Shown here: positions 22,883-34,284 of the stretch, one piece after another | Position numbering within the stretch: position 1 is the first letter of the stretch | Layout: every line of letters begins with the position of its first letter | The notes under the pieces: generated by a model | The model's input: the letters and a program-made list of their open reading frames with translations, nothing else | Told to the model about the DNA's origin: nothing | The model's database searches: none | Source of the DNA: Schizochytrium sp. TIO01 | Taxonomy: Eukaryota; Sar; Bigyra; Thraustochytrida; Thraustochytriidae | Assembly (NCBI GenBank): GCA_004764695.1 | Contig: SMSO01000036.1 | Span: 392,001 to 456,000, forward strand | Direction: 5' to 3' | Length of the DNA stretch: 64,000 nt | Program-made: the position numbers and the translations under genes

Positions 22883-24106
22883 TTATTCATGCGACGGTTT
22901 ATCTGTGCATTGATTGCACTGCGCTTTCTCTCGGGTTCTGCGGAATCTGCTGCTGCATTCACTCCTCGCTGGCAAGCAAACAAATCCATCCATGCACGCA
23001 CGGGCTTGTGCAGGCAGCGTGATGCTCATGCACGGCCATCAAGCTCGAACATGCAGAGAACTTGATTCCTTGGAGCCACCGGATTGGAGATGCGCGGGCT
23101 GGTTTATGGGCTGCATTGGACCCCATCCACGATGACGAGTAAGAAGGCCCTCAATGCTCTGCATGATCAGCCCACAATCGATCCTCTCTTCTGCGAATGC
23201 AATGGATTTCTTTTTCTTTTTCTTCTTCTCCAGGCAGATGAAAGGAAAGAGAGAAGATGAAAGGAAAGAGAGCCTTCGTTCTCTCTCCACCTATCTCTGC
23301 CTTATGCATGCATGCATGTGCTTTTAAACTTATAAATGAGTACATAACAAGAGACAATTAAAAAACATTGTTTGATTAAACTTAAAAACAAATATATATA
23401 TATGAACATAAAAAACACCACTGAAAGGAGCAGCAATAAAAGGAACCAGGGCGATGAGACTAAAAATATATTCTTTTTTCATTTTCAGCAGCAACTCGAG
23501 TTAAAGTGTAATTCAATCAGTGCAGTTCCTCTTAATTGTAAAGTATTCATCGCGATGAACTGCGTGCAGTGCATGTGCACCGCATCGCTTCGCAGACTCC
23601 ACTACAGACCCTCCTACGTGCGTGCCTAAGCACTGCTACCTCCTCTCCTGTCTTGGAGGGCCTGTCATAAATAAACTTCATCTAAAAGAAACTAAAACCT
23701 GACAACCTAAAAACTAGAAACTAGAAATTAAAAACTAAAAACTAAAAACCAAGCATGAATGAATGAATGAATGAAAGAATAGAACTAAAAAGGGCCCTTT
23801 CCTTTCTCTCTCTTTCTCTCTCTCTCATCGATCTGTCTTCTGTGAGTGTGTGTCTCTCTGTCTCTCTCTTTGTCTGTCTACAATTTGTGGTCCTGGAGGC
23901 GACAGACAGACAGACAGGAGCGGGAAAGCGCGTTGCCGCCTTCTGCAGCACCCACTGCAGAGCTGCGTCTCCTCCTCGCCTGCGCGAGACCGGGCCGGCC
24001 GCTGTGAATATGCATTTGTCTGTCTTGCGTCCCTTCCTTCGCTCTCTTCGCTCTTCTGTTCCTATCGAAGCAAGTTATTTCATGCAAGATTTATTATTTA
24101 TTATTT

Positions 24107-24137
24107 CTGTTTTTGTTTTTGTTTTTGTTTTTGTTTT
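24107..24137. repeat. (GTTTTT)n hexanucleotide repeat
   Basis: Five consecutive GTTTTT units. Confidence 0.85.
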
Positions 24138-25424
24138 TTAAAGAAAGAGTTTGTGAAATATCATTGTCGAAACCCGTCGCTTATTCTGCGAACCTCGGTT
24201 CTTGAGTTTATGCTCCCTTGTAATAAGGTCACCTTCAAGATAGTTGTATCATTATGCGGATAGATGGATGGATAGGTAGATAGATCATGAATGCATAGAC
24301 AGGTACATAGTTCTTGACAGATGCAACGGAGGGCTCGAGCGCTCATTGCGTGGTTTATGTCTCTGTAGGTCTATTTATCCGTCAGTTTGTCTGTCTCTCT
24401 GTCTGTCTTCCTATAGCTTTCGGTCAGGCTCCTTCCCCCTCTCCTCGCCAAAGCGCACCTCTGTCTCAGTCGAAGCTCGATTCCGCGAAAGTTCAGACAT
24501 TGCGTAGAGACACGCGCGTGGTTTTTCCTCAGTGTGCATGTGAGGGCCGCCTCTGCCACCTCTGCCACTGAAGGGAGCTGAGAGGAGCATCCTCAGGGTG
24601 TGCTCCGCAATTGTCTCCTTTGATCAGCACCTGCCGTCCCCGCAGCCACCGAGGTTTTTCTCAGACAATGACTAATTTGTTGTTCATTGGTTTTCACGTG
24701 GTAAGTAAGTATCTACAGACAGACAGACAGATATAGACAGACAGACAGAGACACAGCGAGGCACTTTTTTTATTTGGTAACAAAAAACATTCTGAAAATC
24801 GACTTAACCCCCACAATAAATGCAAATAGTCATAATTCATATCAAATCAATCAATCAATCAATCAATCATAATAATAATAATAATAACCTATCAGGATAA
24901 ATTCGAACATTTTGCTGTAGTAGATAACAAAATAACAGTTCTCACGGAATTACGGAAAGGGCTTTGGAGAAAAGGCCAAAGCGCATGTAAAGAGGCACCT
25001 ATTTGATCAAGCTCCTCAGTTCAGGATGGTAGCCTGAGTATCTAGTGCGCATCTGGTGCTTTCTGCTCCACCGCCAGAGGAGCCCGCGCCCTCTCAGGCC
25101 TGTGCCTCGATCTCGCAAGCCTTTAGGCCGCACAGCTTACAGCCTGCCTGGACGTACACACACACACTCACGCGTCAAGCAAGATCCTGAGACGGCGGCA
25201 AGAGCTCGAAAAGTCCTTTTCTATTCTTCTTTTATTTCTTTCCACAGAGAAAGAAGAGGGAAAGAAAGAGGAAAGGAAAAAAAAGGAAAGAAAATCAAAG
25301 GGAAAAAGAGAGAGAGAGAGAGAGAAGCAGAAGAGCAGAAAAGGGCCTCCATCTTGGTCGCTCTTTCCTCTCTCCTTTCCCTCCTTCTCAGCCGCTATAT
25401 CTTTGGCCAAAATGGGGCGCCATC

Positions 25425-25500
25425 CATCCATCCATCCATCCATGCATGCATGCATGCATGCATACATGCTCGCACGAGCCAGCTAGCTAGCTAGCTAGCG
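25425..25500. repeat. Adjacent (CATC)n, (ATGC)n and (CTAG)n blocks
   Basis: Three different tetranucleotide arrays lie nearly end to end: CATC, then ATGC, then, after a short unique stretch, CTAG. The last two are self-complementary units. Confidence 0.85.
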
Positions 25501-25717
25501 CCATGGCTCGCCTAAAAAGCCTCAGGCTGCCGCAGCCTGAGGCTCTAGCTCCTCTCTCCACGGCCTGTAGAGGGCCAAGGCACGGAGGTCCTGAGGTCTT
25601 TCTTTCCCTCGCGCCGCTCTTCCCGCCCTCCGCCACCGTCATTTTGTCTCGCCGCTCTTTTCCCCTCAAAGTCCGAATTGCGCGCCAGCCAGCCAGTCAG
25701 TCAGGCACTCTCTCTGC

Positions 25718-25724
25718 ATCTATC

Positions 25725-25765
<41 letters not shown>

Positions 25766-25766
25766 T
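25718..25766. repeat. (TATC)n tetranucleotide repeat
   Basis: About ten TATC units after a degenerate lead-in. It is followed within 30 bp by a GAATGAAACAAA-type composite repeat (about 25800-25960). Confidence 0.9.
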
Positions 25767-26251
25767 GATTCTATCTATCTTGATCTGCTGCTTCCACGAT
25801 TGAAACCAAGAATGAAACAAAGAATGAAACAAAGAATGAAAATGAATGAATGAATGAAGGAATGAATGAAACAAACATAGAATGAGTGAATGAATGAATG
25901 AAAGAGCGAAACAAAGAATAAACGAATGAAACAAACATAGAATGGATGAATGATGAAAGAATGAGCACAAGAACGTTGTGACAAGATGACCAAACCAAAG
26001 CTCAGCAAGCAAGGAGAGACGAGTCAAAGAAATGAATAAGCACGCAAGCGGTCGCGGGGCGCCATCGTCTCGAGCAGGCGCGTGCAGGCAGGCGCTTTGA
26101 GTTTGAGCCGGCAAAGCTTCGAGCGCGGCCGCAGAGCCTTCGGGCTGTCTGCCTAGACGCGGATGCGAGGCGCAGCTAGCTGTCTTCGGGTGCAGAGAGC
26201 GCGAAGGGCCAAAGATTTATCGCCGTCATGATCAGCAGTTAATTCCCATTT

Positions 26252-26298
26252 TTCATTCATTCATTCATTCATTCATTCATTCATTCATTCATTCATTC
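26252..26298. repeat. (ATTC)n tetranucleotide repeat
   Basis: About eleven uninterrupted ATTC units. Confidence 0.9.
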
Positions 26299-26842
26299 TT
26301 TTTTTTCTCAGCAAACAAAAACAACTAGCTAGCGACTAGCAGTGCCTACAGCGACTTTCTCTCACTCATGCATGAGACATGAGACATGAGACAGATAGAT
26401 AGACACAGATGGAGACGTGTTTTAATCCGACAAGAGTCTATTTCAAAGCAAACCAACCCCACCGTTCACTCACAACGGCGCACTCATAATCTCTCTCAGC
26501 GATTCAATATGATAATATCACATGTTTTCCCGCTCGAACATTCGCGTCTTCTGTCATATGTTTGATTTACTGTGACTTCATGCCTCTCTTAAAAATCTTT
26601 CTATCTTTCTTATCTTTTTTATCTTTCTTTCTGCTTTTCACGTTCGACCCGCCGAAAGGAGCGCTTGCTTTCGCAATGCAGGCCGCCCAAGCGAGCGCCT
26701 CTCGCTCCTCTGTGCTCACTCGCCGCTGTCGGTCCTCCTCTCTGATAGACTGTTTCTTTCTTTGCCTGGCATTGCTCGTTCTGGCGGGTCATTCACGCGA
26801 GAGACTCTGCTCTGAGCGAGGTAAGTAAATAATCAATGAGTC

Positions 26843-26888
26843 AACCAACTAACTAACTAACTAACCAACTAACTAACTAACTAACTAA
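26843..26888. repeat. (CTAA)n tetranucleotide repeat
   Basis: CTAA units with two CCAA interruptions. Confidence 0.85.
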
Positions 26889-28305
26889 ATAGCTAATATC
26901 CCCATCCATCCTTGAGCTCATGGAGGGACACTCAACAGTGCGCGACGGAATGAATGTGATGAATGTGATGAATGAGTGTTTCTTTCTTTCTTTCTTTCCT
27001 ATCTTTCATTCTTTCTTTCAACTCACTCAATACCTCTGACAGCGAGAGAAAGAGAGAGAGAGAGAGAGAGAGGGAGGATGAAAGCGTGAATGAATGAGTG
27101 CCCCAACGACTGCGGTACCTCTATAGGCACATGGTGGCGTCTCGAACCTCTTCCAGCTTCTTTCTCCGTGATTGGGATTATTGTATTGTTTATGACTCTC
27201 AAGCTAGAGAGAATTAATTCATTGGAAATGGCCTTTTAAGTTTATATGAAAAGAACATATACCTGGCTTACTTACTTACCAACAGGGCTTTCAAGCCGCC
27301 TATGCAGTGCCTGTAGGGATCGTCCGAAGAGCGCTGTTGGGTTCGAGTTTTCCTCGTTCATTCATCCATCCATTCACTCATTCAATTGAAAACACTAAAT
27401 ACACTAAATAACTATCATCGACCAACAGCAGATTAAAATAACAACAGCAAAAAGATATGCAGAGATGCCGCATTTGAAGATCTCAAGATCTTGAAGATGG
27501 CAGCGATTCGTGCCGTGGCACCAGTCGAGCTGAGGTGTAGAAGGTAGGCGCCTACCTATCTAGTGGGCGGTTAGAGCGAACTGTGTGGCAGGAGCAGGAG
27601 CAGCGAGGCGGCCTACGAAGGGAAACTCGAATGAAACAGACGACGGCATCCGTTATGCATCAATTTTGCAATTCATTCTTCTGCATTTCCGAACTCCTAG
27701 CTTGCGCTAGAGATATATAGATAGCAGCTAGCTAGCTAGAAAGCTAGCCAACCTACCATGAGAGATCATTCTTGGTTGGCTTGAGAAGTCAGTGCAATTC
27801 ACAATGCACGTTATTCCATAAACTACTTTTGATAATTAATTGATCAAAATAAAAAACAGAGATAAAGCTTTAACAAATGATTTTAAAAAAAGATCGTTCA
27901 TCTTTGTTCATTGCAGAAGAGCGAAAAGAAGAAGAAGAAGGAGAAGAAGAAAAGAGGCGCTTCAGGTCTCACTATCCAAGTAGTTTGATCACTTTTCTGC
28001 AAACAAAAAAATCATCATAGTTACCTTTGGAAGCGACGGCGAGAAGGACTGGAGAAGATTAGTAGGCAGTGCGAGTATGGAGGGGAGAGGACAGGAAGCG
28101 CCTGCCTCTTTTCAGCTGTAATGTGCCAAAAGCGGAAGGTTCTTCGCTGCTTTTCTTCCCTCTTCTCATCCGCATTCTGTCTTCTGAAGTTCATCACTTC
28201 CTTGGCTTTCGCAGCTTTCGATGCTCCTTTAGACTCTTTTCTGTTGGTTTATTTCATTTTATTTAAAAAAGAAAAAGAAAAAAAAGAGAACATTTTTAAG
28301 CAGCT

Positions 28306-28342
28306 CAAACAAACAAACAAACAAACAAACAAACAAACAAAC
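28306..28342. repeat. (AAAC)n tetranucleotide repeat
   Basis: About nine AAAC units, the complement of the TTTG arrays elsewhere in the window. Confidence 0.9.
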
Positions 28343-30056
28343 TGTTGAAGAAAATCACTACCAGACATGGGGGTTCCGAAGCGCAGTCGAGTAGAGCACA
28401 GTCCATCGAATTCGTGGCAAAGCTGGCAGCGGCGTCCTCAGAAACGCTGTCGAGCTGTGCCCCTCGAAGCTACCTGTCTGGAGGGATCAGTCAGTCAAGC
28501 TTGCTTGCTTACCTCATCGATCGCTCATGCTGGTTCTCCTTGTTGGGATCCTTCTTTCGTTTCCTTTCTCTAGAGCTGCTTACAACAGTAGTAATAATAA
28601 TTAGTATATTTAGTATTATATGTTTTACAAGTGAAAGTAGCACACGCAGATGCTGATATTTAGTTGTAAACTGCACGAGCCAACTTTAGCAAATCATTTA
28701 TTAAAATGTTTTTTAGTTAATACAAACATTGTTTAAAAAATTAAGAAGGCAGAAAGCAACACGAGTAAACAGTAAGATGAATCTATTTCTTCAGGCAGAA
28801 GAGCTATCTCACTTACGTACGCCATGTCGCGTCTCCTTCGGTGCATGATGCGTATTCCTTTTGTGAATCTCCTCAGTCTGGGCAAGGTCAAAAAAGTCCG
28901 TCACGCCTGTCATTCATTCATCCTTTATCCAGGCCGTCCATCACTGCAGAGAGATCTTTACTTCTTCATTCATTCATTCATTCATTCATTCATTCGTTGC
29001 GCATAAACCCCTCCAAAACTCCCCGTGCCTCGCTTATTATCACTTACTCTTTTTCTGAGAGGAGGTAGCATGAACAAAATATAATATAACAATCAATCAA
29101 TCAATAAATAAATAAATAAATAAAAAAGGAACAAATGCAGAAATCACCTTTTTATGTCGAGCCATCAACAAACAACGCCTCAGAAGCCGCGTGAAAGGCC
29201 CGTCCATCCATTTGTCTATCAATCAATCCCTGAGAGATAACCCTCCAGGCTGCTATGCGTTCGTTCGCCCCCAGCTATCAGTCAGCCCAGCTCTGGGCCG
29301 CATGATTTGCTCTTTCGAGCAGACTTCTTTCTTTCTTTCTTTCTTTCTCTCTCTCTCTCTCTCTCCCGCTTCTCCCTCATCCATAAAAGGAGACTGATTT
29401 TGTAAATTAAAACATGATGAGTAAAAAAAGAACGTGAACGAAAACTAAACATTTCTCTCGGCGCCGCCACTCTTTCTCAAAAGAGTAATGGATTCCATTT
29501 ACTCTCCTTCTCCTTCTGAAAACTAAGTCTTGAGCGAACTAGGGCTTTCCCTAAGTCCGCCATGCCATTTTCTGCCTATCTATCTATCTGCCTATCACTG
29601 TGGCGATTTCCGCGCATGCCGCGACGGCGCTCCATCTTGGATGACCCCTCAACTTCAACCTTGAGGAGCTGATTCGCTGCGAACAGAACCCCTCCAGCGA
29701 CCAAGCAAGCAAGCAAGCAAGCGAGATCATGGCCAAGTTGGCCAAATCCACGCGCCGGAGTAGTCTACGAATTGCCTGTGAATTCCTTCATTCTGGTTTT
29801 CTGCGTGGTTGGTTCCTGAGAACCCGAGTTGACTAACTAACTCGCTCCGGAGCCTTCGCTCACTCATTCACTCACGCACTTAATTACTTGCGGCGCGTGA
29901 GGCGGTCTCAGCGGAAGTACGTGCCATCGGAAGACCCCTCTTCGCGGAAGCGAGCTCGCAGGAGCGTACTCACTCACTCACTCACTCGCTCACTCGCTCA
30001 TCGTCGCGAGAGACTTCGCAAGCGAGAGAAGCAAAGCCCTCATTTCCTCGCTCGCT

Positions 30057-30186
30057 TGTTTGTTTGTTTGTTTGTTTGTTTGTTTGTTTGTTTGTTTGTT
30101 TGTTTGTTTGTTTGTTTGTTTGTTTGTTTGTTTGTTTGTTTGTTTGTTTGTTTGTTTGTTTGTTTGTTTGTTTGTTTGTTTGTTTG
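30057..30186. repeat. (TTTG)n repeat, about 130 bp and perfect
   Basis: About 32 uninterrupted TTTG units, the longest perfect array in the window. All long open frames across it (poly Leu-Phe-Val-Cys on plus, poly Asn-Lys-Gln-Thr on minus) are artefacts of the repeat. Confidence 0.95.
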
Positions 30187-30295
30187 CGAAATGGGCTGCG
30201 AAGGTTGACGAATTGCACGCATCATGCTCGATCGCCTCTGCTCCCGTGTCCACCGTCGATGTTCTCAGGATGGCCCAAGATAGGCCAAAGCAATG

Positions 30296-30374
30296 ACCAC
30301 AGAATCACAGAATCAGCGATGATTACAAAATCAGCGATGATTACAAAATCAGCAAAGATTACAAAATCAGCGAA
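30296..30374. repeat. 16-18 bp tandem repeat (AAAATCAGCGATGATTAC type)
   Basis: About four imperfect consecutive copies with small substitutions, so an older minisatellite and not slippage of a tiny unit. Confidence 0.8.
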
Positions 30375-30785
30375 CGAGTGGCGAAATGGAGCACAATTTT
30401 AACTTGCGGAAACCCTGCTCGCGGTCCTCGTGCAGGCCATCCTGCTGCTCCGCTACCGTTCCCCGCGATCGAGCGACCGGCAAACTCGTACGAAGCTTGA
30501 CCCAACCGGAAAGCATCCCGAGAGGTCACGTGAAAGCACACTCATGTGAAATCACCGCAATAGCAGCACCGCAAAGTAAAGCAGGGAGGTACACACCCCG
30601 TGCCTGCCTCATCGCGAAGAACGCCAGCATCGCCTTGGGCCAAAGACCTTGACGCAAAACGCGCTCTCGCTTCTTCGGTGTTACCTAGGTAGAGGTGGAG
30701 GTTGGCTTTGGCACCGTGGAGATAAAAGGCAGCTAGAGTGGGTGTGGGTTTGCACGATCGTGGAGACGAGCTAGCTTTGGATTCA

Positions 30786-30925
30786 ATCTATAAATAATCA
30801 ACATATCTATCAGTATAGCAACGTATCAATCAATAATCTATCAATAATCTATCAATAATCTACAATAATCTACAAATAATCTACAAATAATCTACAAATA
30901 ATTTACTAATAATCTATCAATCATG
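30786..30925. repeat. AATCTATC/AATCTACA tandem repeat block
   Basis: An AT-rich array of 8-11 bp AATCTA-containing units with gradual sequence drift along the block. Confidence 0.8.
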
Positions 30926-32031
30926 AGTTCAACTCGTGGGATAACCAATTCTTGCGGGCGCAATGCACGAGTTGGTGCGCCTATGCGCTTGGGCAGTTCT
31001 GCGGAGCACGTGGATTGAGAAAGAAAGACCTTTTTTTTCGATCGAGGTCCCTACTATGGTACTCCTATCCAGGCATTAATTAGTTCTAAGCGACGGAATA
31101 CGTGCTTTCTTTCATTCATTCCATTGCGTTCGTTGTGACAGCTTGACGTTGGGCGACGAGTGCCTTGGCCGCCTTGGGCCCTCAGCAACTCTGCTTGGCC
31201 ACCCTGGAAGCAAGCAGGGACATTGCGAGGAAGGCATCGCCTACTTGCGATCGCGCTGTTGTGCTCCCAAACCTTTGCTCAAGTCGCTCGCTGCTATTGT
31301 GGGCCACTGTGATGAGCTCGCCGAAGGAAACTCTTTTGAGAGCAAGCACGCGGGTAACTTGATTTTGATGGACCGTGCGTTTGTCTGCGCCTGCCACTCA
31401 TTCACGCACGCACTCGTTCATGCACGCACGCACGCACGCACTCACAGACGGCGATGCTTCGGCGCGAGACTGAAGCGAACTCGAAAGGCATCGCACGATC
31501 TCCAAGGCATCACTCGAAAAGCAAACAAGTCAGTCGTCTGCGAAGACCGACTGATCGATGGATGGATGGATGGATGGATGGCTTGCTTGCTTACTTGCTT
31601 GCCTTTCTCTATTGGTTGATTGCAGCGTCACCTCAAGTGAATCCAAGCGCGGTTGACCTCGCCTGAGCCATCCTGATCGCCGCTGATTCGATGCCTCATC
31701 GGAAGGTGCCCTGATCTCCTCCTCCGCTCATTGACACGGCTTGGCATCCCCTACTTCATTCAGTCAGGCATGGCAGGCAGCATCGCCTAAGATTTCCTTG
31801 GGCAGCCAGTCTGAACGAGGAGATCCCAGAGCAGAGCGCTCCTCTCTTCTGGTGCTCTTGGCGTCGGCCATGGACATGGCTGCAGAGGCGGAAACCGCGT
31901 GAAACAGCGTGAGCTTGAGATGATTCAACTTCAACTTCGAGGTCCATGCACATTGATTCAATCACATCCCTGCTATAACGGCGCTGTCCCCTCAAAAGGG
32001 AAAGAAAGCGCGATCTATTTCCTAGTGGCCA

Positions 32032-32032
<1 letters not shown>

Positions 32033-32091
<59 letters not shown>

Positions 32092-32092
32092 A
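32033..32092. repeat. (AAAG)n tetranucleotide repeat
   Basis: About 15 uninterrupted AAAG units. Confidence 0.92.
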
Positions 32093-33176
32093 GCTTTTTT
32101 TCACTTTCACATGAGTGAAAGGTGTTAGAAAGGAAGAGGCGACCGCCTCACCTCACATACTCTTTTGCGAACTAGGTACTAGGCACTTCTTCTACTACCT
32201 ACTTCAAGTTGCAAAGAAATCACCTCCCTCTGTTTTATAATTAATTCCTGCTACCATTGTTTTTTTGTTTTTTTTTATTACTATTTTTTAAGTTTTAAAA
32301 AATGTTTTTTTTTTTTTTATAGAGCAAGAAAAAACTATCTCTTTATTTTAAAAGTTAAAAATAATACAAAATAAAATGACTTGAGTATAGTTTTTAGTCA
32401 AGAAAGGGAGAAATGGAATTCATTCATTAAAATAAACTCAGGCACATTCTTCACTTTATCTCTGAAAAGCATCGCACAGATATTGTAAACAAACAGAACC
32501 TCTGTATCCATCTCTCTCTCTCTCCGCATTGCGCATTTCATACCCCACCACACGATATGTATGCATCAGTTAGTTGATGACCCTTGCATGAATTCGGCGA
32601 CCCGAGAGGAGGTAGAAAGAAGAAACCACTTTGTACTTGAAATACTTACTGACCGCTCCTCCTTTTCTCCAACAATCATCATCCTCATCAGCAGCAGCAG
32701 CAGCAGCAGAGACAGACGAACCCAATAGCACTTGAAACAACTTGAACTATGCAGCTTTCTCCAGCGGAAGTCGCTCTTGTTGGTTTCGGAGTAGTTGCGA
32801 AAAAGCGAACAAGAACAACTGCTCCGCCTTATCCAACGAGCCAGGACGAGGCCTGGACACAGAGTGTGAGAGAGAGAGTGCCAAGTCCCTTAGCTAGCTA
32901 GCTCCGCAAGAAAGAGGTACGTACATATATAAAATATAAATATATACACCTTCCTTCTGGCCGAGGGACTTAGCTTGGACCAACTCCTTTGCAGACCTCG
33001 AAGAACTGATCCTGCTCCCTACGATGCGCAGCGCGCTCTGCACAAGAAACACCGCACACCATAATAGTACAGCGCAGGCAGTGCACACCTGCAATTCCGA
33101 GCCTTAGTAGGTGCCTAGTGCCTGCTAGCCACCAATATGGCTGCGACCTGCTGAGCCAGGAGCCCAAAACTTCGAG

Positions 33177-33278
33177 TTGAACTTGGAGTTGGAGTTAGAG
33201 TTGGAGTTGAGGTTGGAGTTGAGGTTGGAGTTGGAGTTGGAGTTGAGGTTGGAGCTGAAGCTGGAGCTGGAGGTGGAG
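33177..33278. repeat. (GGAGTT)n-type hexanucleotide repeat
   Basis: About 16 imperfect hexamer units (GGAGTT, GAGGTT, GGAGCT). The plus strand reads as a Leu-Glu/Leu-Arg dipeptide run, but there is no surrounding gene. Confidence 0.85.
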
Positions 33279-34230
33279 TTTTGGCACTTGAAGCCTGCGA
33301 ACGGAGGTCAATCGCAGCCAGCGAGTCAGTTCAGAAGCCCGGAAAGCAAGCGCCGCTTCTGTAATAAACAATAAACAGTGTTGTGCTGCCTCCGACGCAC
33401 ACTCCACCTGCGTCCAGGATGGCGGGCGGCCGCGCTGTCTCCTGCCTGGGCTTGCGAAACGATGGCGAAGGCCCTCGCTTGCCGCGCCTCCTCCCTTCGA
33501 GGCCGGCGACACGGAGCGCCACCACGCACGAGTCGGCGAGAGGGCTTAAGCTACGCGAGGGAATGAATAAATAAACAAACTACAGCCGCCATCTTGGCCT
33601 TCGCTCTTTTCCGAGGTGAGTTCACCGCTTTGGGGCACAGCGGCGGGGAGGGCAGGATTAAGCGCTCCTAGAGTTTACGTTACGAGGACGAGGCGCAGCA
33701 GGCGCCGCAGCACGTGGGGCAGGGGACAGCGCGTTTTGCCCTGCCATCATAAATGGCGAGATGTTTGTTTTAGTTCAACTTTCTTTCTTTCCTTCCTTCT
33801 TCCCTTCTTTCCTTTCTGGTGATGAGGTAAACAACTCGAGATAGTTTAGTTTTGATGAAAATGAACTTCCGGAGAGGCGACCACTCGACCTGCAGCTGCG
33901 CGTGTCTGAGGCGATGGACGAGCAAGGAGTCGGGTCGGGCCGCGGCTCGCAGCTATTGCTGGCTCCAAGACCTCCTGGCCTCCTCGCGCGCCTTTGGAAA
34001 CCTCGTTCTCATTTCACAAAATGAAGAACCACTCGAATGGATCCGTATCACATCGCCGGTTTAGGCCACGAGGTTACGAAGAACAGAACAAACAAGTAAG
34101 TAAGTCCATTGAGGTTGTTGGCATGGGAATCGACGGTTATTCGATTATTTCTTTCCGTTCGCTCTGACCTCAACAGCGTTCTGAGACAGCTTGCATTTTC
34201 GCATTGGCTCCCTCCCGCACAGAGAACGCT

Positions 34231-34284
34231 GTTTCATTCGCTCGTCGAGTATTTGCCGTATCATTCGCTCGTCGAGTATTTCAG
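34231..34284. repeat. Short direct repeat, two copies about 30 bp apart
   Basis: A 20-bp block starting CATTCGCTCG and ending GAGTATTT occurs twice in a row with a short spacer, in unique sequence and not in a microsatellite. Confidence 0.8.

Noticed and set aside
30296-30374. Possible CRISPR-like repeat
   Set aside because: Units are tandem without unique spacers and the genome is eukaryotic.
29888-30402. ORFs of 60-110 aa rich in LFVC or NKQT
   Set aside because: They are translations of the (TTTG)n array; any frame across a 4-bp repeat without stops is open.
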